Shown: positions 1 to 5,818 of the stretch, piece after piece
How the letters are laid out: each line of letters starts with the position of its first letter
Position numbering within the stretch: the stretch's first letter is position 1
Assembly (NCBI GenBank): GCA_964481825.1
Contig: CAYZUE010000053.1
Location: forward strand, 1 to 8,849
From: CAYZUE01 sp964481825
Lineage (GTDB): Archaea; Hydrothermarchaeota; Hydrothermarchaeia; Hydrothermarchaeales; JALUUU01
Length of the DNA stretch: 8,849 nt
Reading direction: 5' to 3'
Made by a program: the position numbers and the translations under genes
Notes under the pieces: generated by a model
Database searches by the model: none
Told to the model about the DNA's origin: nothing
What the model saw: the letters and a program-made list of their open reading frames with translations, nothing else

Positions 1-617
1 AATTATTTTGTGAAATACCAACACAAAAAAAAGGGATTACAGGATCAGTTTTAATAAATCTTCATAATTCAAATTCGGATATAGATTTTGTTATTTATGG
101 AATACAAAATCATTCAGTTTCACGAAAAATACTAAAAAAACTTATTTATTCAAACAAGATTGATGCACTTACTGATGAACAGTGGAGATTGATATATAAT
201 AAACGGTATCCTTTTGAAAAAACCTTAACTTTTAACGAATTTCTTTGGCATGAAAAACGTAAAAATCACAGAGCATCTTACAACGGGATAATTTTAGATA
301 TTTTACTTGTTCAGGATTCTCAGCAAATAAATTTACAAAAAAACAAAGCCGTTTGTAGTAAAGGATTTATGACATTGAAAGCTACTGTACTTGAATCATC
401 AATGGCTTTCAATTCACCTGCCATTTACAAAGTTAAATTTGACAACGGCGCTATTGGAAAAATTCAATCATTTACCCATACCTATGCAGGGCAAGCTTTC
501 AAGGGTGAGAAAGTTGAGGCACGTGGAATTTACAATATAATGAGTGATCAGAAACCCTTACTTATCATTGGCACGACGAGAGAAGCTGAAGGTGAATACA
601 TAAAAGTTCTTCACTGA
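1..617 (+). CDS. Predicted archaeal nucleotidyltransferase (COG1665-like), 5' truncated
   Basis: The reading frame is open from base 3 to the TGA at 615-617, giving 204 visible residues; the start lies outside the window. Near the visible N-terminus is a nucleotidyltransferase signature: Gly-Ser (bases 42-47), then Ser-Asp-Ile-Asp-Phe-Val-Ile-Tyr-Gly (from base 75). The two Asp residues would bind the metal ions. After it comes a region with a His-Arg-Ala-Ser-Tyr stretch and a C-terminal beta-rich part (SPAIYKV, then a segment ending ARGIYNI and IIGTTRE). This arrangement resembles the archaeal COG1665 proteins, sometimes labelled DNA polymerase beta subunit-like. The substrate is unknown to me. 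It ends 15 bases from the convergent arginine decarboxylase gene. The fold class is well supported; the family placement is from memory. Confidence 0.75.
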   Translation, partial: LFCEIPTQKKGITGSVLINLHNSNSDIDFVIYGIQNHSVSRKILKKLIYSNKIDALTDEQWRLIYNKRYPFEKTLTFNEFLWHEKRKNHRASYNGIILDILLVQDSQQINLQKNKAVCSKGFMTLKATVLESSMAFNSPAIYKVKFDNGAIGKIQSFTHTYAGQAFKGEKVEARGIYNIMSDQKPLLIIGTTREAEGEYIKVLH

Positions 618-632
618 AGAGAATAATGATTC

Positions 633-1175
633 TTAATCTAAGAAAACTGCAGCAGATATTACGGTTGTCCACCAACCAATCTTATCAACTATGGCAGTCT
701 GGGTTATATTCCTTGTCCGAACTATTTTTCCACTCATTTTCCACACTTCTTTTCTTTCATCATAGTTCTTATCAACGTTGAATTCAATCCCTAATGTTGT
801 AGCAAGCATACTAGCTGCTATATCTTCAGCATAGTCTCCGGCTTTATTATCGTTTTCTCCAAAAGCATGATGTTCACTCAAATAACCATATTGGCTTTTA
901 TCAGCAGGTATTGCACATCCGACAGATGAAGCGATTAATCTATTTGGTTCATTGCTCGAATTCTTGCTAAGTACGCAATAAATAACTTGACCGGGATTAA
1001 TTTGTTTTAGACCTTTATCCCGTGAAATTATTTTACATTTAGGTGGAAGGATACTTGAGACTCTAACAATATTAAATTTTTCTATACCTGCATTTCGAAG
1101 AGCTAATTCGAAAGATTCAAGTTTTTCAACATGGCTTCCAACACCTTTAGTAAAAAACATTTGAGTAGGTATCAT
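633..1175 (-). CDS. pdaD: Pyruvoyl-dependent arginine decarboxylase (proenzyme)
   Basis: This cytoplasmic enzyme converts L-arginine to agmatine, the first step to archaeal polyamines. Agmatine is also the donor for agmatidine in archaeal tRNA-Ile2. The 180-residue product has the family's self-cleavage site: Val39-Ser40-Ser41-Ile42-Leu43-Pro44-Pro45. Cleavage between the two serines would leave a beta chain of 40 residues and an alpha chain of 140 whose N-terminal Ser41 becomes the pyruvoyl group. The conserved GYLSEHHAFGE block (97-107) and the following acidic helix with AEDIAASML are typical of the active-site half. The length suits the family, and ATG at 1175 gives a full N-terminus with the usual PTQMFFTKGVG opening. 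The gene stands alone, divergent from the chorismate mutase gene with a 135-bp gap. A histidine decarboxylase of the same fold is less likely, given the close match to archaeal ArgDC motifs. Confidence 0.93.
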   Translation of the reverse strand: MIPTQMFFTKGVGSHVEKLESFELALRNAGIEKFNIVRVSSILPPKCKIISRDKGLKQINPGQVIYCVLSKNSSNEPNRLIASSVGCAIPADKSQYGYLSEHHAFGENDNKAGDYAEDIAASMLATTLGIEFNVDKNYDERKEVWKMSGKIVRTRNITQTAIVDKIGWWTTVISAAVFLD

Positions 1176-1204
1176 TTAATAACCATTTTGAGGTAAAGGA
1201 TATG

Positions 1205-1215
1205 AAGTATTTATG
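1205..1215 (-). promoter_or_regulatory. Probable TATA box for the arginine decarboxylase gene
   Basis: Read on the minus strand this is CATAAATACTT. Its centre (about 1210) is 35 bases before the ATG at 1175. With the usual archaeal spacing of about 26 bases to the transcription start, this gives a leader of roughly 8-10 bases, a near-leaderless mRNA. Position and composition support it, but AT-rich DNA yields such matches often. Confidence 0.45.
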
Positions 1216-1270
1216 TTTTATCCCTTAAAACTGTAAAAAAATGTGGTTAATACACTTTTTCTTTTATCCA

Positions 1271-1282
1271 ATAAATATATAT
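1271..1282 (+). promoter_or_regulatory. Probable TATA box for the chorismate mutase/prephenate dehydratase operon
   Basis: The AT-only stretch ATAAATATATAT follows a TCCA that could form part of a BRE. It is centred near 1277, 34 bases before the ATG at 1311. Transcription would start near 1303, leaving a leader of about 8 bases with no Shine-Dalgarno motif, as in near-leaderless archaeal mRNAs. It is one of the cleanest promoter candidates in the window. Confidence 0.55.
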
Positions 1283-1310
1283 TTGTATTGTTATTATTAA
1301 ATCTAACTAT

Positions 1311-1580
1311 ATGGAGCCGGAAAAAGAAATTAATCAATATCGTTCAGAAATTGACCTTATTGATCAAGAAATTATGCAACTTTTATGTAAGCGATTTAAA
1401 GTTGTTTCCAAAATTGCTAAAACTAAGAAAAATCTTGGAATTGATATCGAAGATGTTGCTCGTGAAGAAGATGTTTTAGCTAATTGGCGTAAAGAGACTA
1501 AAAATGATTTAGATGATGATTTTCTAGAACAATTTAAAACTCTTATTTTAAAACAAAGTAAAAAAATACAGAGGATCTGA
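1311..1580 (+). CDS. Chorismate mutase, AroQ class, free-standing
   Basis: This enzyme rearranges chorismate to prephenate, the branch point to phenylalanine and tyrosine. The 89-residue protein is a complete, single-domain AroQ-type mutase. The catalytic residues fall at the same numbers as in the mutase domain of the E. coli P-protein: Arg11, Arg28, Lys39, Asp48, Arg51 and Glu52. A Ser83-x3-Gln87 near the end matches the Ser84/Gln88 pair. All-helical composition, with long stretches rich in Lys and Glu, fits the intertwined helical dimer. The start ATG at 1311 follows a TATA-like box at the right distance and is needed to include Arg11. The stop TGA is one base from the TTG start of prephenate dehydratase, so the two enzymes of consecutive steps are made together. 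No regulatory domain is present here; feedback control by phenylalanine probably sits in the next gene. Confidence 0.93.
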   Translation: MEPEKEINQYRSEIDLIDQEIMQLLCKRFKVVSKIAKTKKNLGIDIEDVAREEDVLANWRKETKNDLDDDFLEQFKTLILKQSKKIQRI

Positions 1581-1584
1581 ATTG
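1571..1584 (+). promoter_or_regulatory. Ribosome binding site and TTG start of prephenate dehydratase
   Basis: GAGG at 1571-1574 lies inside the last codons of the chorismate mutase gene, seven bases before TTG at 1582-1584. TTG is the natural start because the conserved family opening (MRVSLLGPKGTFSEEAA) begins exactly there, and the upstream stop TGA at 1578-1580 lies close by. It suggests translational coupling. Confidence 0.65.
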
Positions 1585-2397
1585 AGGGTTTCGCTACTTG
1601 GCCCAAAAGGAACATTTAGTGAAGAGGCAGCTCTAAAATTTTTCAAACAAAAAAAAATAGTCTATAAAGAGGAAATTCACGATATTTTTAATGATGTTCT
1701 TAATGGAAATTCAAAGTTTGGAGTTGTTCCAATAGAAAATTCTCTGGAAGGACCAGTTAGTATAACTCTTGACCTATTTTTAAAATTTGATTTGAAAATT
1801 TATAGTGAGATTATCTTGGATATAAAACACAATCTGTTAGGAATAAACAATTCAACTCTTAAGGATATTAAAGAGATAATCTCTCATCCTCAAGCCTTAG
1901 CTCAGTGTAAAAAATTTATAAAAAATGCAGGATTCACAACAAAAAATTGTTTAAGTACAGCTGATGCAGCAAAAAATATTTTTCTTGCAGGAGATAATAC
2001 AATTGCAGCAATTGGTTCAATTACCACAGCTAAAATTTATAACCTGATAGTTTTAGAAGAATCAATTCAGGATGAAAATTTTAATCAAACTAGATTCATA
2101 GTACTATCTAAAAAAGATAATATACAGACGGGTGAAGATAAAACCTCAGTCATATTCATGCTTCCAGATAAGCCAGGTGCACTTTATGATGCATTAGGGG
2201 CATTTGTAAAAGAGAGAATTAATTTGGTTAAAATCGAATCCCGACCATCAAGGAAGGGACTCGGGGATTACATTTTCTTCGTAGATTTTTTAGGGCATCG
2301 GTGTGATCAAAGAGTCAAGAATGTTCTCAAAGCTCTTAAAAATAAAGTTACATATATGCAACTACTAGGTAGTTATCCCAGCTTGAAGCAAGACTAA
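1582..2397 (+). CDS. pheA: Prephenate dehydratase with C-terminal ACT domain
   Basis: It converts prephenate to phenylpyruvate in phenylalanine synthesis, in the cytoplasm. The 271-residue protein has a dehydratase domain (about 1-178) opening with LGPKGTFSEEAA, followed by GVVPIENSLEGPV (47-59), SHPQALAQC (101-109) and the catalytic Thr-Arg-Phe motif (Thr170-Arg171-Phe172). An ACT domain (about 188-265) carries the GALYDAL segment (199-205) and Glu-Ser-Arg-Pro (219-222), the motifs that bind phenylalanine in this family, so feedback inhibition by phenylalanine is expected. Length is normal for a monofunctional enzyme. The start is TTG, with GAGG upstream. It follows chorismate mutase with a one-base gap, the split counterpart of the fused mutase-dehydratase P-protein of enterobacteria. 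Confidence 0.95.
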   Translation: MRVSLLGPKGTFSEEAALKFFKQKKIVYKEEIHDIFNDVLNGNSKFGVVPIENSLEGPVSITLDLFLKFDLKIYSEIILDIKHNLLGINNSTLKDIKEIISHPQALAQCKKFIKNAGFTTKNCLSTADAAKNIFLAGDNTIAAIGSITTAKIYNLIVLEESIQDENFNQTRFIVLSKKDNIQTGEDKTSVIFMLPDKPGALYDALGAFVKERINLVKIESRPSRKGLGDYIFFVDFLGHRCDQRVKNVLKALKNKVTYMQLLGSYPSLKQD

Positions 2398-2408
2398 TTT
2401 CGAAACCC

Positions 2409-2416
2409 TTTTATAG
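2409..2416 (+). promoter_or_regulatory. Possible TATA element before sepF
   Basis: The 52-55 bases between prephenate dehydratase and sepF contain TTTTATAG after AACCC. It is centred about 40 bases before ATG 2453, which would start transcription near 2438. That site is right at a TGAGGT that could serve as the Shine-Dalgarno sequence (2438-2443). sepF may thus have its own promoter, but readthrough from the upstream operon is equally possible. Confidence 0.3.
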
Positions 2417-2452
2417 GAAGCGTAACCCATAATAGAATGAGGTACATTAGTG

Positions 2453-2863
2453 ATGTTCAAAGACTTATTTGACAAGTTAAGAGGGCCTGCTCAATCTGAA
2501 AGTATTACCGTAGATGATTTTGTCGAATTAAATATACCTAGTACTGATTCTAATGTTCAAACTAAAGGAATGTCAGTAAAAGTTTGTAAACTAAAAGGTT
2601 TTTCTGATGTAGACATCATTGTTCAAGAATTAAGCGTGAATAATATGGTAGTTTTGGACATTAAACCTTTAGCTGAAAGAAGTATGAACGAACTTAGGCA
2701 TGCTATAGCTGAGGTGAAGGATATATGCTTATCAATGGATGGTGATATTATTGGTCTAAGCGAGTATCATCTTATAATTACACCCCCATCAATTAAGATA
2801 GATCGTAATGCTGATTCAAGAGCTAAAAATTTTGAGGAGACCATTGAAAAAATTGGGAAGTAA
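2453..2863 (+). CDS. sepF: Cell division protein SepF (archaeal)
   Basis: SepF anchors FtsZ to the cytoplasmic membrane at the division site and is the usual FtsZ anchor in FtsZ-dividing archaea. The 136-residue product has a short amphipathic N-terminus (MFKDLFDKLR) as expected for the membrane-targeting helix, a linker to about residue 40, then the SepF core (about 41-112). The core includes the conserved strand-helix region VVLDIKPL (66-73) and the end block GDIIGLSEYHLIITPP (97-112). It has a hydrophilic tail of about 24 residues. Either GTG 2450 or ATG 2453 can be the start; both adjoin, and GAGG at 2439-2442 serves either. I chose ATG. ftsZ is not in the window. The ZPR1 gene follows after 15 bases, so sepF may head that operon. 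Confidence 0.87.
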   Translation: MFKDLFDKLRGPAQSESITVDDFVELNIPSTDSNVQTKGMSVKVCKLKGFSDVDIIVQELSVNNMVVLDIKPLAERSMNELRHAIAEVKDICLSMDGDIIGLSEYHLIITPPSIKIDRNADSRAKNFEETIEKIGK

Positions 2864-2878
2864 TTTTAACACAGTTTT

Positions 2879-3391
2879 ATGTTATTCAATATAAAATGCC
2901 CTTCTTGCCAAAAAGAAGAATTAAAGGTTAATTTTCATAGACATAAAATAAAATTTTTCGGGGAAGTCATGGAATCTATTTTAAAATGTAAGTGTAGCTA
3001 TCGTCATGTTGATGTAATGATTTTGAGCCAAAAAGATTCTATAAAATATACTTTAAATATTTCTGACGATAAAGATATGTTGATCAGAGTTGTTCGATCA
3101 GGGAATTCAACGATTGAAATTCCTGAAATCGGTGTTAAAATAACTCCAGGCATTGGATCAGAAGGATACATTACTAATATTGAAGGAATAATGAGGAGGA
3201 TTGAAGACATTTTGCTGACCCTTTCCAATTGGGGAGATAAAGGTAAGGTAAACTTGCTGTTAGATAAAATTGAAAAAATAAAAAAAGGTGAAAAAACTGC
3301 AAAGATTATTATTGAAGATCCAACAGGGAATAGTGTAATCATTTCAGATAAAGCAATAAAAGAGCCATATAATGAAATTAAAGGATCTTAA
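2879..3391 (+). CDS. ZPR1-type zinc-finger protein, single domain
   Basis: The 170-residue protein has an N-terminal zinc finger with Cys7-x2-Cys10 and a second pair at Cys37/Cys39, followed by Tyr-Arg-His-x-Asp-Val, then the ZPR1 beta-domain. The latter carries the family signatures RVVRSGNSTIEIPEIGV and KITPG...SEGYITNIEGIMRRIED (about 70-110). Eukaryotic ZPR1 has two such units and helps fold translation factor eEF1A; archaeal members have one unit and their role is less clear. The second cysteine pair has one residue between the cysteines, whereas two is usual. The ATG at 2879 follows sepF by 15 bases with no clear Shine-Dalgarno. The 3' end overlaps the Nip7-like gene by 20 bases, so the two are surely co-transcribed. 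Family assignment is firm; function is inference. Confidence 0.88.
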   Translation: MLFNIKCPSCQKEELKVNFHRHKIKFFGEVMESILKCKCSYRHVDVMILSQKDSIKYTLNISDDKDMLIRVVRSGNSTIEIPEIGVKITPGIGSEGYITNIEGIMRRIEDILLTLSNWGDKGKVNLLLDKIEKIKKGEKTAKIIIEDPTGNSVIISDKAIKEPYNEIKGS

Positions 3392-3863
3392 TTCTCAAGA
3401 ACTAAAAATTTTAGAGGGTATAATTGAATATGGGGTTGAGCTTTCTTTAATATTAAAGGATAATATCTTTTTGGCATCTAATCATAATAGAAAAGAGATA
3501 TTTATTCTAAAAAAAGAAACTAAGGAAGTATTGTTTAAGATTAAACATCAACCTTACTTTGCAGGACTTTTTATTGGGGAAATCAAAGGAGAAAAATTCT
3601 ATTTGAGCCTAGAAGGAGGTTCTTTAATAACTCCGTATTCTAATAAATTAATTAAAATTAATGATAAAGCGGAACAGTTAGTTTTATATGGTCGAGATGT
3701 TTTCATTAACTCAATTTTAAAATATAAAAAAAATTCTTTGATTAAGGGAAGCAAATATTTAATTGTTAACAAAAAAAATGAGTTTCTAGCTATCGGGAAA
3801 TTTGATGGGAAAATAATAAAAAATCTCCATGATAAAGGATGGTACTTAAGGAAAGGTCAATAA
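3372..3863 (+). CDS. Nip7-like PUA-domain protein, probable rRNA maturation factor
   Basis: The 163-residue protein has an N-terminal alpha/beta domain (about 1-95) and a C-terminal PUA RNA-binding domain (about 98-163). Recognisable Nip7 features are the segment ITPYSNKLIKINDKAEQLVLYG (86-107), which parallels the LAPYAKYKVW...EQSFLYG region of human NIP7, the VNKKNEFLAIG strand pair (132-142), and the terminal GWYLRKG (156-162), matching GEYVRHE. Eukaryotic Nip7 works in 60S subunit assembly and pre-rRNA processing. Archaeal homologues bind RNA through the PUA domain. The start ATG at 3372 lies within the ZPR1 gene (20-base overlap), and the stop TAA shares its last base with the ATG of the FKBP gene. 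Other archaeal PUA proteins are alternatives, but the two-domain size and motifs favour Nip7. Confidence 0.8.
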   Translation: MKLKDLNSQELKILEGIIEYGVELSLILKDNIFLASNHNRKEIFILKKETKEVLFKIKHQPYFAGLFIGEIKGEKFYLSLEGGSLITPYSNKLIKINDKAEQLVLYGRDVFINSILKYKKNSLIKGSKYLIVNKKNEFLAIGKFDGKIIKNLHDKGWYLRKGQ

Positions 3864-3865
3864 TG
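3850..3865 (+). promoter_or_regulatory. Ribosome binding site fixing the start of the FKBP gene
   Basis: GGAAAGGT (3850-3857) sits five bases before ATG at 3863, which overlaps the Nip7 stop by one base (TAATG). A longer reading from ATG 3839 is possible but would add eight residues unlike the family and has no such site. I therefore start the gene at 3863; coupling to Nip7 translation is likely. Confidence 0.6.
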
Positions 3866-4591
3866 GTAATTTCAAATAACGATTTCATAAGAATCACTTT
3901 CATAGGAAAAGTGAAAGAAAGTGGCAAAGTATTTGACACAACTGAAAAAGATGTTGCTAAAAAACAAGGTATTTACGATGAAAAAATTGAATTTAAGCCA
4001 TCACCTATTGTAGTAGGAGCTAAGCATGTCATAACGGGTTTAGATGAAAAACTCGTTGGGATGGAGGTCGGCGAAACTAAAACTGTTATCATACCATTCG
4101 AAAAAGGCTATGGAAAGAGAGATCCAAAGTTAGTACAAGTTGTTCCTATGAAAAATTTTAAGCAACAAGGTATGAAACCGTTCCCTGGAATGCGAATTGA
4201 GGGTGATGGCCGAGTAGGTAGAGTTCAAAGTGTAAGTGGGGGTAGAGTTCGTGTAGATTTCAATTACGAACTAGCTGGAAAAGTTTTAGAATACACTGTT
4301 AGTATTAAGGAGAAAGTAAATAAGTTAGAGGAGAAAATTCGCTTATTACTCGAGCTTCATTTACCTTTTGCCAATCCAAATGACCATGGGATAAAAATTA
4401 AAAATAAAAATCTTGTAATTAGGCTTTCTGATATGGCCAAACTAAAAAAGGAGTCTACCCTAAGTAAACATTATCTTTCAAGAGATGTATTTAATTTTAT
4501 AAATCTAAATAAGCTAACTTTTGAAGAAGTATTCGAAAATCCTGAAGTTAATAAAAAGAAAGTAGATAAAAAGAAAAATAAGGATACTTAA
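3863..4591 (+). CDS. FKBP-type peptidyl-prolyl isomerase, long archaeal FKBP26/SlyD-like form
   Basis: This cytoplasmic folding helper isomerises prolyl bonds and, in SlyD-like members, also acts as a chaperone. The 242-residue protein starts with the FKBP half-domain (about 5-90: GKVFDTT, PSPIVVGAKHVITGLDEKLVGMEVGE, PFEKGYGKRDPKLV). An insert-in-flap chaperone domain follows (about 90-135: PGMRIEGDGRVGRVQSVSGGRVRVDFN), then the closing FKBP strand with LAGKVLEY (137-144). A C-terminal extension (about 152-235) matches the extra domain of long archaeal FKBPs, and a lysine-rich tail ends the chain. There is no signal peptide or membrane segment and no His-rich metal tail, unlike bacterial SlyD. 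It closes the sepF-ZPR1-Nip7 run and ends 31 bases from the convergent G1P dehydrogenase gene. Confidence 0.9.
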   Translation: MVISNNDFIRITFIGKVKESGKVFDTTEKDVAKKQGIYDEKIEFKPSPIVVGAKHVITGLDEKLVGMEVGETKTVIIPFEKGYGKRDPKLVQVVPMKNFKQQGMKPFPGMRIEGDGRVGRVQSVSGGRVRVDFNYELAGKVLEYTVSIKEKVNKLEEKIRLLLELHLPFANPNDHGIKIKNKNLVIRLSDMAKLKKESTLSKHYLSRDVFNFINLNKLTFEEVFENPEVNKKKVDKKKNKDT

Positions 4592-4622
4592 TTTTCAAAT
4601 AGTGCAACTTAACTTAATCTAG

Positions 4623-5672
4623 TTAATCTATTACTCCCGTAATTTTTGCAATACTCTCAGCTTTTCTCTTATTAAGCCGGATTTCATCTAGTATAGTGTA
4701 CCTATTTGATCTTATTTTACAAGCTTTAGTCATAGTCTCAATTATCTGCTCATTTTTTACTCCAATTTCCTCTGCTGTGGTAGGAGCGCCTATTTCCTTC
4801 AATGCATCTTTAATATCTTCCCAGCCTCCTTTATGAAGATACATCATCAGTATACTTCCAATACCACACTGTTCACCATGGAGGCCTGGATATAGAGCTA
4901 TTTCATTAAGAGCATGGCTAAACTTATGCTCTGAACCACTTCCAGGTCTAGAGCTATTTGCTATACTCATAGCAACTCCTGATGAAATTAAAGCTTTAAC
5001 CACGTTTCGCACACTTTTTTCACTTAGATTTTTTATTTTATATCTGTCATCCATAACCATCTTTGCAGTCATTAAAGAAAGGGCACAAGCATATTCACTT
5101 ATCTCTTCACCATTTACTTGATTAGACAATTGCCAATCTTTAACTGCCGTAAATTTGGATATTATATCGCCACAACCACTGGCAATAAGTCTATATGGTG
5201 CTCTTTTAATAATTTTAATATCCGCAATAACTCCCAAAGGCGCTTTAGCGCTTATCGATACTGTAGTACCTTTATGCTTTAACGATGACCGTGATGAAGC
5301 AATACCATCATGGCTGGCAGCTGTTGGAATGCTTAAGAAATCTCTACCAGTTTCTTTAGAAACTAACTTCGCTATATCTATAACACGTCCTCCTCCGATT
5401 GCGGCTATAAATGCAACATTCTTATTAAAAACAATTTTTTTTATGTTTTCAACTTCTTTTATAGAACCTTCATTAGCAATAATAATTTCAGTATCATGCT
5501 CTTTATCCAATATGTTGCATAATTTATCCCCCGCTATCTTGTATGTCGTTGGACCTGAAACTATTAGAACTCTACCTTTAAGATTAAGATCGCTACATAC
5601 ATCATTACTTTTCTTTATAACATTTTTTCCAACTAGAACAGTTCGTGGAAGTTGCATAAACTTTGATTGCAT
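4623..5672 (-). CDS. egsA: sn-glycerol-1-phosphate dehydrogenase
   Basis: It reduces dihydroxyacetone phosphate with NAD(P)H to sn-glycerol-1-phosphate, the backbone of archaeal ether lipids. It belongs to the iron-alcohol-dehydrogenase/dehydroquinate-synthase fold. Counting from the ATG at 5672 (349 residues), one sees GGGRVID (93-99, cofactor loop), the IPTAASHDGIASSRSS stretch (115-130), GCGD (166-169), EHKFSHALN (248-256) and LHGEQCGIG (264-272). The Asp of GCGD, the first His of EHKFSH and the His of LHGEQ are the probable zinc ligands. The length is normal. The start is uncertain: an in-frame TTG at 5681 would add three residues. The Met at 5657 would give a protein opening MQLPRTVLVG, where conserved sequence begins. 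It is convergent with the FKBP gene, stands alone on its strand and diverges from the RNase HIII gene. Confidence 0.94.
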   Translation of the reverse strand: MQSKFMQLPRTVLVGKNVIKKSNDVCSDLNLKGRVLIVSGPTTYKIAGDKLCNILDKEHDTEIIIANEGSIKEVENIKKIVFNKNVAFIAAIGGGRVIDIAKLVSKETGRDFLSIPTAASHDGIASSRSSLKHKGTTVSISAKAPLGVIADIKIIKRAPYRLIASGCGDIISKFTAVKDWQLSNQVNGEEISEYACALSLMTAKMVMDDRYKIKNLSEKSVRNVVKALISSGVAMSIANSSRPGSGSEHKFSHALNEIALYPGLHGEQCGIGSILMMYLHKGGWEDIKDALKEIGAPTTAEEIGVKNEQIIETMTKACKIRSNRYTILDEIRLNKRKAESIAKITGVID

Positions 5673-5685
5673 TTGAATCAATATT

Positions 5686-5722
5686 TTTATATAAATGACT
5701 TTTAAATTTATTGGCTATATAC
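5686..5722 (-). promoter_or_regulatory. Promoter region of the G1P dehydrogenase gene with several TATA-like elements
   Basis: On the minus strand three TATA-like stretches occur: TTTATATAAA (5686-5695, self-complementary), AAATTTAAAA (5700-5709) and GTATATAG (5715-5722). With a 26-base offset they would start transcription near 5664, 5678 and 5692, matching translation starts at 5657, 5672 and 5672 or 5681 respectively. Sequence alone cannot pick one. Confidence 0.35.
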
Positions 5723-5766
5723 CTTATTTTTTAAGTAATTAGTAGAAATCAGTTTATACAATTACA

Positions 5767-5778
5767 TATTATATTTTA
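5767..5778 (+). promoter_or_regulatory. Probable TATA box for the RNase HIII-DUF63-proS operon
   Basis: TATTATATTTTA is centred about 47 bases before ATG 5819. This places transcription start near 5798, with a leader of about 20 bases that contains only a weak purine patch (GGCAGGAT, 5796-5802 region). An alternative TTTATACA lies at 5753-5760. The whole 146-base gap between the two divergent genes is AT-rich and holds nothing else I can recognise. Confidence 0.4.
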
Positions 5779-5818
5779 GTAATAGATAACTATTCGGCAG
5801 GATATTGGTAAATATAAA

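Noticed and set aside
618..635. Hairpin between the two convergent genes as a terminator
   Set aside because: Only a five-base AGAAT/ATTCT stem with an AATG loop (620-633), AT-rich and without a clear T tract. Too weak to call.
1243..1479. Open frame of 78 codons overlapping the chorismate mutase start
   Set aside because: It is Leu/Lys-rich with no family features and overlaps a mutase with a complete active site and its promoter. It is a shadow frame.
3004..3342. Hydrophobic open frame opposite the ZPR1 gene
   Set aside because: Its hydrophobicity comes from the complement of an A-rich coding strand; the sense strand encodes clear ZPR1 motifs.
4592..4622. Terminator or repeat between the FKBP and G1P dehydrogenase genes
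   Set aside because: There is a short TTTT after the FKBP stop and a near-repeat of TTAATCTA, but no hairpin or long T run. Such short repeats are expected in AT-rich DNA.
5155..5676. Long open frame of 173 codons opposite the G1P dehydrogenase gene
   Set aside because: It is antisense to conserved enzyme motifs, has no recognisable domain and no promoter of its own.
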